Shown here piece by piece: positions 20,220 through 31,057 of a stretch of 38,746 nucleotides of DNA; positions within the stretch are counted from its first letter, which is position 1; every line of letters starts with the position of its first letter. This DNA comes from Asterionellopsis glacialis (Eukaryota; Bacillariophyta; Plagiogrammaphyceae; Rhaphoneidales; Asterionellopsidaceae). The stretch is taken from assembly GCA_014885115.2 (NCBI GenBank), contig WKLE02004293.1, positions 1 through 38,746 of the forward strand, read 5' to 3'. The translations under genes and the position numbers were made by a program. The notes below the pieces were generated by a model. That model saw only the letters and a program-made list of their open reading frames with translations, searched no databases and was not told where the DNA came from.

Positions 20220-23200
20220 ATGGCTCCCTTAAGTCCTCGTACAGATACTACGCCGGCCCCGTTGATGCTTCGTACAAATACTCCTACCCCTCTCAATGCA
20301 ACCAACGGTGAGAGACGACAAACTATCTTCCAAGGACAACAACAGCAAAAGGCTGCCGGTTGTCGCGATAGTGATCAATTTAACCCAACATCACCCCCAA
20401 CTGCTGGGTCTGTATTGCAGTCTTCTTGCAACGAGTACTGCGAAGTTATCTCAACCGGAACCGATTCCTCTGAAGAAGACAGAGAGTTTCTAAGTTCATC
20501 AGAGGAATTCAGCAGTTTATCTTCAGAAACAAACGAAAGTCAAGAATCTGAAGAAGCGACTAAAGAGCTCATCGGAGTCACAGACCGAGAGGAATTCGCT
20601 GAGAGTGATCGTATAGTTGCTTTCTTGGCGTCGTCATTGAACTCGCCTCATCGCTTTTCACGAGACGATAATTCAACATCGCGCTTTCCATCGGACTTTT
20701 TAGATAGAGAGCCAGCTTCACCTGACAGACTAGTTGCTTCCGAAAAGGTTGTGGAGGAATCGAACGACTTGTCCCCCCATTTGCCTGAAGCATCTACTAC
20801 TAGACCTCTCTCCACATCGCTTCAGCTTGACAAGCCAAAACTATCTTTTTGTATCGACGAAGTTGACGACCACGAACAAGATTTGCCACTTACGAAGCTT
20901 GAGAACGTTACAGATCATCAGAGGAGCTTAATCCCAGCTGAGCTCCTGCGTCCACCTTCAAATCGCCGAAAAAAGTATAAGAGGGTCCTCAGCAAGCTTG
21001 AAATAAAAATGGTTGAATCAACTATCGTAAAGAGTTCAGAAACCAAAAGAAGTTTATTCGGTAGAGGTTCTTTTAGGAGGAAGAAAAAGACTGAGAAGAG
21101 AGACGATGAAAAGGACTCAACTCGTCCTCTGGTTAATTCTTCGTCGCAGCCATCTGACTCTTCGAACCGCCAAACTAAGGAACGGCGGTCCCAATCTGTC
21201 AAGGCTGAAGTGTCAAGGGGCAGAGGTCGCACAAATGAAGAAACTGGAAGTCGGCGCAACCAATCTGTTGACAATGCCGCTTCTAATGGAGCAGCCGAAG
21301 CATCAGGCAAGTCCAACTCTGGCAAGCCTCGACAAAATATTGTTGAACGTATCCGATCGGCCTCGCGATCAAGGTCACGGTCTCGTTCTCGCAAACTCAA
21401 GACCGAACAAGAGAACGAAATCAAACCAGTCCTAGTGGCTGTTACATCCTGTCGTAGTGATGCTTATTATAACCAAAAAGCACCAGGATCAACCTCGAAG
21501 CTGCCACGCAAGGCCCCAACTAACTTGAAAACCTTTCATGAATTGGCAGTTGCTGTGAAGGATGCTTATCAAGCAGGTGGCGAGACTCCCACTAGACCGG
21601 ATGAAGAGAATTCAGAAAACCAGCAAAAGAGAAATGAAGCGGAACTTGATGGAAGAATGGTGCTATGGGAATTTATGGGAAATCTTGATTTTGTAAGTTG
21701 ACATCTCTTTTTAATCCTCGAGGTCAGTTTTGGATGGTATGCAAATTCTCATAAATATTCATCTGTTTCTCTTTCTTTTTTGAAGTTGCTTGCTTTGGTG
21801 GATGAAGTAGCGATAGATACAGCAACTCGTGGAGCTCTCAAGGACGATGCCACATTCAAGAGTCTTCGTGATGTTATCAAAAAATGCAATAAAGTGTTAG
21901 AGAGCATGCTCGTCAGACGTGAACGCAAATATACTCTCTTCATTCGTCTTGTTCATCCGTTGGACTCCAAATCAATTAGTGCCATGAAGATTTGGAATGC
22001 CAAAGTGGAAAAGGCAGTAGGAGCAGTAACTACGGGTTCCAACGGCAATGGCAGCCAAGTCTCGGAGTCGGAAGACGACACTGCCAGTACAATGTCAGCA
22101 TCGACGAATGCCTCTAGCGGATCGGGCAGAAGTGGTATGTTTAGTCGAGGTCGTCAACTTCTCCCTAGTGCAGGTCGGGTGCGAGCTCGTAGGGCCACCC
22201 CTACCCCAACATTGCGTAAGAAGAGAGGAAAATCCGCAGCTGCTCAACCAAATGCTGTTGCAGCCGAAGATGGTTATTCAACATCAGTGTCGGCACCGGT
22301 AACTCAGGGTAATCTTGCTATGCTGCAAAGATCGTTGGCAAACAACGAGCCCGAGTCCAATGGGGTCAAGGTAGGGATGCCTCCTGCTGTTGTGGAAACA
22401 GCACCCAAGCAACAACTGGCAGCCGTGAAGCCGATGCAACCCAAGGATGAGTTGGTCGACGTTATTCGAGGTCTCAGGCTTGAAAAGCTAAATCGCACGA
22501 AAGAAGGAGGAACAGCAGAAAAGTATGTTGACACTTATTGCTGACCAAAATTTCTGTTTTGTTTTTGATTTTTACTTTATTCCTCACATTTTATTGCGCC
22601 CTTTTTATTACAGCGATCTTGCGAATTTGAAACCAAACTGGCAACCTAAGGCTGACATCCCAACTTCTGTTCCCAGGCTACCAACTGAATATATTCACCG
22701 CCACCGTCTGATGAAGCAGGTTGTAAATTGCCTGCTGGAAAAGTCTGGTGCTGGACCCACAGATACCGACGAAGATGTCACTTCGAATTCGTTTATCACA
22801 TCTATTACGTCTCGTCATAGCGATAAGGCTGGAAACGGAAAGACGACTCTTGCGGCAGCAGCAATCCAATCAGTTGAAGTACGGGAACGTTTTATGGATG
22901 GTATCGCCTGGATTCAGCTTGGTCGCAGTCCATTGGCAGAGAAGGATGTTCGTCGTTTGTATGAAGAATTACATCGACAACTTTTTGCTAAAGACTCAGA
23001 AGTGGGTGAGGATGACTCTGTTGGCAGTAGCAAGAACACCGGTGAGAACAAGGGCGAAAAAATGAGTTCCAGAGGATCAAGTTTCGAATCACTGGACAAC
23101 TTTGAAGGTGATGCTACTTCAGTGAAGTACTCACTTTTTAGCCAAATTGCTCAGAATCGTCAGAGGTTCGAAGGTGGAGATCTAGAAGGCATCAAGGAAG

Positions 23201-25958
23201 AGTTTGGTAAAAAGCTAGCTGGAAAAAAGGTTCTCATCTGTCTTGATGACGTATGGAGAGTTGAAGATGCAAAGTGGTTCATTTTCGAGAATAAGGAAGC
23301 AGAACAGAAAAGGTCTTCCAATGATGGTCGAAGATCCAGACCGACGACAGAAGATCCGTATCCTCACAGAGTTCTTTTAACTACTCGCTCACCGGGACTT
23401 CTCGGCGCAGGGGCTTGTCAGGAAGTCTTCGTTCGCATTTTTTCGGAAGCTGAAGCTGTCAAATTGCTACTGTCGTCTACTGGTCGACGACCGTATGGAG
23501 GGAAAAATTCTAATGTTTTCAATCAAGCTCGAGTTATTGTTAAGGGCTGCGGTAACTCACCTTTGGCAGTTCGACTGGCTTCTGGTATGCTTCGTCGTAG
23601 TAATCGGAACTGGAATTTAAATTCTCCGACGTGGACAGCACTCATGAGGCAGTGTAAGCTCAATCTGGACGAGGCATCACGACTAAGGAGCTTTGTCAAC
23701 TCGGCTACTAGAGTCGTAGACCTCAGTTTTACAACTATTGAAGACTATGCTACAAGAGCTGCATTACGTCGCTGTTTCGTAACTTTCGCCATGGCATTTC
23801 GGGATAATGACTGGGTGCTCCTTGGACGTGGTATACCACAGGCTGTCGTCTTGAAACTCTTCAGCACCGTCATATCGGCCGGGCGGGACACAAGTGGAAT
23901 CACACCAGAATCCATTCTCGAGATTCTCCGAACCCTGCATATGTTGGAAACAGCAAGACATGGATGCTCTGCAGTAAGAGAGACGTCAAACGACGACGAT
24001 GATGTGGGTACAAATTCCGAACCTGATGGACCAATCGATGTAGACGAAGCTTTTGTTGATCTTCCTGCGCCGGCCTTCGTTCATGAAACTCCCTCATTTG
24101 TCATGCAAGATTCTGTAAGTTGACATTCAAGAACCAGCGATCTTTGATTTCTATTTTGAAATTCCTTTTCTCATATTTTGTGTTTTTAAACCGATTCTCA
24201 AATTAGATCAAAGCAATAGCAGAGGAGATGGCGAAACGTGCAACTCCCTCATTTGTTCCTTTAGCAGATATGTTTACATCCTTTTCAGATGAAATCGAAG
24301 CTGAGAAGAAGAGCACTGCATCACCCGCACCTTTGTGGACTGCTCCTTTACGATACTTGGCACAAAGTTTGACAAGCACCAAAATCAGTCAAGCAATGGA
24401 AGAGGATCAAGTCCACGAGCTGGTGGTTGCATCGTTGATGGGTATGACGAACAGTAGTGGTCAAAACAAGATGGCAGAAACGTTTGAGGCAAGCAAGGAA
24501 ATCACATTGAATCTAAAGGGAGGCGACAAGATGGAGGAATACATGGGGGCTTTCCTTCCGACTCATTTAATCCGGTCAAAATCATATGCAAGTGCAGGAG
24601 ATTTACTCGTTGACTCCCACTTTATCGGTAGAAGAGTGGCGGCGCTTGGTGCTGTAGAAGCAACAAGGAGGCAAGTGGCGGATCTTTTGACCCTTCGTCG
24701 TGAACATGGCAAGTCACCAAAGTCAGCACGATCTCCCACCACACCTGGAAAGGTAGTATCGCCAATGAACGATCTCTCAGCTGTTTCTCCTGATTCTCAG
24801 CAGTTAGATGATATGGATGAAGATCATCACCAAATGGATATTGATATGAATGCAATTATACGTGATGGATCGCGACGAATCATTGACGAAATTTACCGAG
24901 TCGTCAACATTTCCGGTACATCATCAGATTCACTAACAATGGCAATTTGTCTCTCCTCTGTTGGAGAAGGTTTACTCAAGTGTCGCCAACCACGCGATGC
25001 TATGCTTCGACTCGAAGAAGCCGTTGGTATTTACCGTGGTCTTCTGGGTCCTTATCATATTGAAGTCGCACGGGCGTTGCATTCTGTGGCCAAGGCGCTC
25101 TTGAAACTAGGGGAATCTCGTGTCGCACTCCAAAAGTTCATCGAAGCTGCAAAAATTTATGAATCCTCCAATGCCAACTTACACTTTGATTCAATTTCTA
25201 ATGCACAAAGCCTGGCTAGTCTGCATGTTGATCTTGGTGAGTGGGCCCCGGCTTCATCTAAATTTGAAGAGGTTATTACAATGAAGAAGTCTGTTTATGG
25301 AGACGTTAGCGTACCGGTTGCCAAGGCTATCAATAGTTATGCAATTCTCTTGGCAAAGCATGGTCGTATGAATGAAGCCCTTTCTCATTATGAGGCCTCT
25401 AAAGCTACATATGGTGCCGTTGCTCCTTCAATCGTACGCGACCCAGAATTTGACTTGAAGTGCAAGTATGACGTGACGTTGATCAACCTAAATATTGCTT
25501 CAATCAAATCCAAACGTGGTGACCTGCAAGGTTCAATAAACTCATACGAAGAAGGAGTTCGTGGTCTTAGGGCGCACGAAGAAGCTTTGGAACTTCTTGG
25601 CAATGCTCAGGATACATCAAAATCTTCGTCACACAACAAGCACTTGGTAGCAGCTCTGGGACGCATCGGGTCGCTCAGGTTAAAGCTCGGAGATACCGAA
25701 GGTGCTTTACGAATGTACATGGAGCTGCTTAATGAGGTTGACGAGTCAAGCCCGTCAACATCTCGTACCGAGAAAGCCAAAGCTCACATCAAGATTGCTA
25801 CTATCTATCGTCAACAGGTTGGGCACGAAGCCCATGCGAAGTCTATTGGACACTTGCGAGAGGCACTGGATATGTATACCGCTTTGTTTGGCACAGGTCA
25901 CAAAGATACACAAGCGATATCTTCTTCCTTGGAGCAATGGTTGTCTGAACAGCAGTAA
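20220..25958 (+). CDS. STAND ATPase: Ser-rich/SR N-terminus, helical domain, NB-ARC, winged helix, TPR repeats (4 exons)
   Basis: Exons 20220-21692, 21786-22522, 22614-24114 and 24207-25958; introns of 93, 91 and 92 nt, all GT-AG, join in frame to 1820 aa. Residues 1-470 are Ser/Glu-rich and disordered, with an SR dipeptide run at ~380-391. A helix-rich domain follows (~470-573). The NB-ARC core starts near 760: P-loop AGNGKTTLA (Lys813), kinase-2/Walker B KVLICLDDVW (943-951), RNBS-B/sensor RVLLTTRSPGLL (~989), and the GLPL-like motif GCGNSPLA (1048-1055). A winged-helix part has LRRCFVTFAMAF. Exon 4 supplies at least five TPR units (~1479-1809), with kinesin-light-chain-like A-x-x-x-L/Y-G-x-x-H spacing (LEEAVGIYRGLLGPYHIEVA). 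This is the architecture of signal-transducing NTPases (Apaf-1, plant NLR-like, bacterial TPR-STANDs), in which ligand binding to the repeats triggers ADP/ATP-driven oligomerisation. The first Gly of the classical Walker A is replaced by Asp (807). Its ligand and output are unknown. Confidence 0.9.
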
Positions 25959-25990
25959 TGCTGCATCATTAATGTAATTTTTCTTCATTT

Positions 25991-25996
25991 AATAAA
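25991..25996 (+). terminator. Putative polyadenylation signal of the STAND gene
   Basis: AATAAA begins 32 bases after the stop codon of the STAND gene, in the 87-bp gap before the convergent TauE/SafE gene. The position fits a canonical cleavage signal. Convergent 3' ends this close imply overlapping transcripts. Confidence 0.4.
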
Positions 25997-26045
25997 AGTT
26001 AGATTTTAAATGTCATCGTTTCATACCTCTCCCCGATATACAGAG

Positions 26046-27572
26046 CTAGCATACCTTCTCACTTATCCAGGAAGTTGGAGTTGTAAATAGTTCATAAGCG
26101 ACGAGACCAGCTGCGATACAAAGTACAAAGAACAAGCTGAAAGCTATGATGCTGCTTCCGCCCGATCTGGCTGCGATTTTCATTGCTAAAGTGCGACCAC
26201 ATCCGCCACCAATAAAGCCAGCAAACCATAGACAAGACGAATATCCAAATGAAATACCCATGCCTGACAAAGAATAATGCAGGGCATTAGCTGCGCTATT
26301 GAGTAGCGACACTGATGCAGTCGTGGCACTACTCTGTTTGGGGTTCATGTTCAAAAGAAGCAATATTGGTCCAACTAATTCTCCTCCTCCGATTCCAAGT
26401 ATCGCAGAAAGCAAGCCGATCATTGTGGCCGCCAGGGGGAGCCACCAAGCCAGATTATTGAAAGTATCCTCTTCTATCTCACTCCGGCTGGGATTTGCTG
26501 AATGGGAATTTTCCGATATTGAATCTGAAATATTGTGCATCCTATTTGCTCCTTCTTCTTGACGTTCACTTGATAAGTCATCAAGTAGTGGCATCCGCAG
26601 GGATTCCTTTTTACTGATGATGTGAGCTCTACCCTTCCAAATGAAAAAGATGGCAGATACTACAGGTAAAAAGACAAAGGCAAAGTACGCTGCCGAGCAC
26701 TTTGTTACGTAGTTACTACGAATCACAACAAATGTTAGAGCATTAATAGCCCAACAGCATGCAATAAGTATTTCTTCCGCATATTCGGTGCAAAATCCAC
26801 GATGAACAAAGTCCAGAGAGCGAAAACTATCTTCTTCTGCTGTCAGTTCCACGCTACCTGTATTCTGAATGGCGGAAGTGCTGGTGTTTACGCTTTGATC
26901 ATTGTCCATATTGCTGGAATCATTGTAGGTAGGACTACTTATTGGTTCTGCAATTGTATGTTCCTTTGACTTCATTATTCTTGCTTTCCAGTAGGTCTTG
27001 GCGGAAGCAAGTATCAATGTCACCAGAGCAAGAATTAAAATCACAGTTGAAGGTACAAGGCCTTTCATTGCTATTGCTACACTCCCGCCAGCCATCAATC
27101 CAGGTAGGAGCATCAAAATTGTTTCTATGACAGGATTCCTCCCTCGTTGCCGTAAGTTATCTCGTCCTCGGATGTTCATCATGAGCTGCCCCACACAATT
27201 CCCAAATACTGCAGCATTTGACATTACAGACGCCTCTTTAGGGGTGAAGTTCAAACACATAATGATGATAGGCAGATTGAGCCCTCCACCCCCTAGTCCA
27301 GCCATGGCGGCAATAAAGCAACAGCCCCCGATCAACAAGAGTACTAATGAATCGCGCATACTTCCTGGGAATAGAGCTTTATGCAAGCAGTAGGATGAAC
27401 CTGATGAATTCGACACACAATAGCGTTCTACGCCACAGGAAGCAAAATCAGGTTCTTCGCATGTGATTGGTTGGTCATCAGGTGCGAAAGGTAAGACCTT
27501 CGGATTCGCGGCCATGCTTACTTCACTCGCCAGCATCAGACTGCAAAAGAGGAGTATCCTGAAAGAAACCAT
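26046..27572 (-). CDS. TauE/SafE-family membrane permease with luminal Cys-rich N-terminus
   Basis: 508 aa from the ATG at 27572 (a longer frame begins only with TTG). Residues 1-22 form a signal peptide (MVSFRILLFCSLMLASEVSM). Residues 38-62 hold four Cys (CEEPDFASC, RYC, SYC) in an EGF- or knottin-like spacing, probably on the luminal or outer face. Two homologous TauE halves follow. The first (~70-200) has G-L-G-G-G-G-L-N-L-P and TPKEASVMSNAAVFGN. The second (~375-500) has LGIGGGELVGPILL and N-P-K-Q-S-S-A-T-T-A-S. A ~100-residue hydrophilic loop rich in Ser/Asn/Asp and two to three further membrane spans lie between them. The family (PF01925) moves sulfite, sulfonates or other organic anions, and eukaryotic members are little characterised. 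Its 3' end faces the STAND gene with only 87 bp between. Confidence 0.9.
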   Translation of the reverse strand: MVSFRILLFCSLMLASEVSMAANPKVLPFAPDDQPITCEEPDFASCGVERYCVSNSSGSSYCLHKALFPGSMRDSLVLLLIGGCCFIAAMAGLGGGGLNLPIIIMCLNFTPKEASVMSNAAVFGNCVGQLMMNIRGRDNLRQRGRNPVIETILMLLPGLMAGGSVAIAMKGLVPSTVILILALVTLILASAKTYWKARIMKSKEHTIAEPISSPTYNDSSNMDNDQSVNTSTSAIQNTGSVELTAEEDSFRSLDFVHRGFCTEYAEEILIACCWAINALTFVVIRSNYVTKCSAAYFAFVFLPVVSAIFFIWKGRAHIISKKESLRMPLLDDLSSERQEEGANRMHNISDSISENSHSANPSRSEIEEDTFNNLAWWLPLAATMIGLLSAILGIGGGELVGPILLLLNMNPKQSSATTASVSLLNSAANALHYSLSGMGISFGYSSCLWFAGFIGGGCGRTLAMKIAARSGGSSIIAFSLFFVLCIAAGLVAYELFTTPTSWISEKVC

Positions 27573-28494
27573 GATCTTTGACAAAGGAAAGGACGATTGA
27601 TACAAATTATCTTGTGTTGATAGCTTCTTTCGCTAGGTATTTCAGCTCGCCAACCACTACTTTTTTCGTGTGCTTTTATGTTGGAAGACCAAATTTGAAG
27701 ATCTTAGCCGGGAATTCGGTCAGCCAAAGGAATAAACGCAGGTGCCAATGTATTGAAGATAATGGATAAAGGAAGGAACAAAGACTTGAAGGAGTAAAGG
27801 CCAAGTTGGTACCAATGGTGTTCTAACGTTCAACACTTGCGATGAGTAATGACAACAGAGCGTAGTGTCGTCTACAGTAATTGTGTCATCCACGGATGAT
27901 ATGTGGATTCCAAGTAAGGTATGTAGTTATCGTACGGGCCGACTTATCCTACGCACTGAACAGGTAGATAGGACAACATTTTCTGTACGAACTTCGTTTG
28001 ACTGATGTTCGGACAAATTCAAATTCTGGCGACAAATTAATCATTTTTTTCGGCAGTGGACTTGACTCCTGGCTCCTGGCACCAGCTAAGAGTACAAACA
28101 CTTTCTTTCAGTGGCCATTCTAAGTCCATCATATTTCTCTAGAACTCTACGACAACTTTTGTATTTCGCGCGTATACGTACAACTTGAAACTCTCTAGCA
28201 GTAAACGTGGAAGAAGTCATTGTCCATTTTTCTAAATCAGAAAATCTACATCCACCGAACAATTTCTAGACTTTCTTCTTACCAGTAAGGTAAGATTTCT
28301 GAATTACACTCATCCACGAAAAATTCTATTGGTATTCCATCCATGTGTCTGAAAGACTATACAATTTATTACAGCTTTGATCTATAGTTTAACTTGCATA
28401 TAAGCAATAACATGTTTCACATGTACCCGATAAAGAAAGAACGTTGACATACTGTAATGCTCCAACCTACTCTGGGTATTGCATTGGATTGCTG
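27573..28494. other. Intergenic region upstream of the TauE/SafE gene
   Basis: No supported gene. It holds the promoter of the TauE/SafE gene on the left side and the 3' flank of the glycine-zipper gene on the right. No repeat of note was seen. Confidence 0.45.
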
Positions 28495-28980
28495 TTATTC
28501 GGAAATTGTCGTGTCTTTCGTGTTGCATTCCCGAATTTTTCCAGCAACAAAATTTGCCCCTGATTGAATCGCTCTCATACTTTTCTCCACTAATTTATGT
28601 TTTTGTTCAAAAGCTACTACATTCCTGTAAGATGTTAAAGCTGCCTTTTTGGTCCGATCCACAATGTGATGTTCTTGTTCGTAAGCTTTGGCCTTTCTAA
28701 TCCCCTCTTGCGCAGCTTCAGTTGATTTTTCTGTAATGTGATGCTCCTCTTCAATTTCATGAACCTTTTCTGATAAAGCCATAACAACGTCACCTGTTGC
28801 CCGGGACGCATCACCAACTGCACCTTGATCATGAGCTGCACTGTAGGCTGCTCCAGCTGCAGCGGCGGCACCAACGACAGGACCTCCAACAGCCAAACCA
28901 GCTGCACCTCCAGCAACTGCTGCTGCTTCGACAACATGAGAATCACCGTTGCTTTGAGTTGAATTTGCTTTGGTTGTCAT
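28495..28980 (-). CDS. Small protein with glycine-zipper segment and three 24-residue helical repeats
   Basis: 161 aa from the ATG at 28980, which sits in a strong context (GCCACCATGAC). The frame is open further upstream, but those residues look unrelated. Residues 18-50 are Ala/Gly/Val-rich with repeated small-xxx-small spacing (AGGAAGLAVGGPVVGAAAAA), a glycine-zipper-like membrane or assembly segment. Residues 77-148 contain three helical repeats of 24 residues with the core E-(E/Q)-(E/K)-H-(H/K)-(I/L)-(T/V)-(E/D)-(K/R)-(S/T) followed by an Ala-rich half, for example EQEHHIVDRTKKAALTS and EQKHKLVEKSMRAIQS. The pattern resembles LEA-like or stress-associated amphipathic helices. No named family is recognised. 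The next gene on the same strand (29528) shares the last repeat and the RECN tail. Confidence 0.75.
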   Translation of the reverse strand: MTTKANSTQSNGDSHVVEAAAVAGGAAGLAVGGPVVGAAAAAGAAYSAAHDQGAVGDASRATGDVVMALSEKVHEIEEEHHITEKSTEAAQEGIRKAKAYEQEHHIVDRTKKAALTSYRNVVAFEQKHKLVEKSMRAIQSGANFVAGKIRECNTKDTTISE

Positions 28981-29527
28981 GGTGGCACAAGTATTTCGTT
29001 CACTTCGGCTTGGTTTTCTGTTCCGTTTCTGCTGAGTCTTTTTGTGTTGCATGCGCGTTATGGAGCACACGAGTGAAACGTGAGTCTTGAGAAATACCAT
29101 TACACGAATCAGTTCGGAAAATTCCAATTCGCACGAATGGACATGCCAGGTACTACCGGTATGCACATCGTTGATAACATACCTGGTAATTGGTTTGGAT
29201 GTATGTACTACTATTGTCACGTATAATATATATAAACAGATTACTTTTGGAGGGAAACCGATAAGAACTGGATAAAGTTCAGTTTACAGACTGTCAGACT
29301 GCATGAAAGGTCCCAGTAGCGAACAGAATGCTACCAGGTAGCCAAAATGAGAAGCCTCAACAAAGGGATATATTATCTGAAAACGAATTTGTTCCAAAGA
29401 ATTCAACTACCTTCAGAAAATGTATCGATGCATTACATCTGTCTACAACAAGTTGAAGAGCTATGATCTTTTAAAGTATACACTGTTTTAATATAATACT
29501 TTCATACATAGATACAATGAGTCTTTT
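28981..29527. other. Spacer between tandem paralogues, with two palindrome copies
   Basis: TACCTGGTA (29180) and TACCAGGTA (29332) lie here, with CCAGGTACTACCGGTA just before the first. Otherwise the spacer is AT-rich. It serves as upstream region of the glycine-zipper gene. Confidence 0.5.
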
Positions 29528-30368
29528 TCATGTAGTTGTGTCGTTGTTGTTGCATTCGCGGAACTTGGTTGCCACAAAACTAACACTGGAATAAATAGTT
29601 CCTGCACTTTTCCGGAGAAATTTGTGCTTTTGCTCAAAAGCAATTGCTCCTTTCACAGTTCGATTCACAATGTTCTTCTTATCCTCCAATATTTTGTTTT
29701 GTTTGCCAAAGGTTTCTTTCTTAGCATATTTGACTGTCTCAAAGTAAAATTTATCGATTTGTGTTGATTCATTCTCAAGAGATAGTGTCTGTTCTGGAGA
29801 ATCATAGTCTCGCGGTAGAGGTGATGTCAAAGGAAATATCCTATATTTCAATGAAAGTTCATTGCCCGATTCGAGTGAAGCATTTTTTCTGGTATTGGTA
29901 GACCTTTGAGATGCAGTATTTTCACCTGGTAGAGAACAAATGTCTAGCGAATTTGTAGATGCAGAAGTTGGTGTCCAGCGTGGTTCCAAAATTCGACTCG
30001 ATGTTTTCTATGATTCTTTCTCGTTTAATACGGGTGGTGCTGGTTGTTCATTTCTAGAAGAACATAGATTAGGGCTGCCTCTTCGAGGAGAATGCGCCAA
30101 AACTTTCTGACGACCTCTTTCTGTCGGGGACATACTTAACGCTTCTCTGTAACGAGTCTGAGGCGTTTGAATCGGAGACGACGGAGTAGAACCGCTCAAA
30201 GAGATCAAATCCATTTTTCCTACTATACTTACTCGTAGCCCTGTTCAATGGCAATGTGTTCAATGTGCTGAAAGGTTGCTTTTGCTCGGTTAACTGATAG
30301 TACTGACCCTTCGTATGAAATCTCAACGAGATGGGAGATGGATCCATTTTGGAGATACATAGATCCAT
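29528..30368 (-). CDS. Diverged tandem paralogue of the 24-residue-repeat gene; frame interrupted by a TAG, possibly spliced
   Basis: The 3' part (29528-29989) ends with NRTVKGAIAFEQKHKFLRKS...FVATKFRECN, clearly homologous to the C-terminus of the neighbouring 28495-28980 gene. It lacks the glycine-zipper segment. This part contains no ATG, so it needs an upstream start. Two models fit. (a) One frame from the ATG at 30214 runs into it but is broken by a TAG at 30008-30010, making a pseudogene or a readthrough case. (b) Exon 1 is 30368-30233, followed by a perfect GTAAGT donor at 30232, and exon 2 starts at 29925 after TTTGTTCTCTACCAG, in matching phase (1), removing the TAG. Model (b) gives about 176 aa with a Ser/Thr-rich middle. 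The upstream frame in (a) also looks coding (SGSTPSSPIQTPQT), so the choice is open. Confidence 0.55.
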
Positions 30369-31057
30369 TTTGCATTTTCGGACATACTATCGCGCAAAAT
30401 AGAAATCCGAATTATCGTGATGAAATTCGTTCGACAATCACATCATAATGCCATGTATAACGGTACGGCTTGTGGGACTGGCGATTCAGAGATTTTTCTT
30501 TGGTTTTGCCGTTTCTCATCAACCGATTCGATTGCCGATAGGCGCATGCGCTATCCATAAAATATTGGGTTTCACTTCATGGGGTGTGTCTTGTTTGTCA
30601 GATTGCCGCCGACGGTTTTCTGTAAACACGATTGGCGGGCCGGGCTCGGAGTAAGAGGGCCATATCAAAGTGTTATCCTTATTCCTAAACAGTTTTCTTT
30701 TTTGGCGGGAAATCGACGGGAATAGGGTGTGCTACATTTCCTGCTGGTCATTTTTACCATGATTTTGCTAATATTTTTTAATTATGAATCATCGTGCACC
30801 TCCTTAAGTAAGAATCCTCTTCGATTTTGATACAACGATCAACATCCTAAAGGACTCCTTTCAATGTTTAGAGGAAGATTGTTGCCTTTATTGACGCAAC
30901 GGACCATTGTGGGGGCTCGGTCACCGATTCGCTGTGGGAATACCGCAAAGAGACTTAGGACTTACACACACATCATGTCACACTTTGATATTTTCTTACA
31001 AAAATAGATTGAAACTTCTTCTTGCCTCCATCCTCAAACTGCCGACAAGACAGGGCA
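30369..31057. other. Intergenic region with no supported gene
   Basis: Promoter space between a minus-strand gene on the left and a plus-strand gene on the right. Two plus frames (30448-30654 and 30907-31110) have no protein features. Confidence 0.45.
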
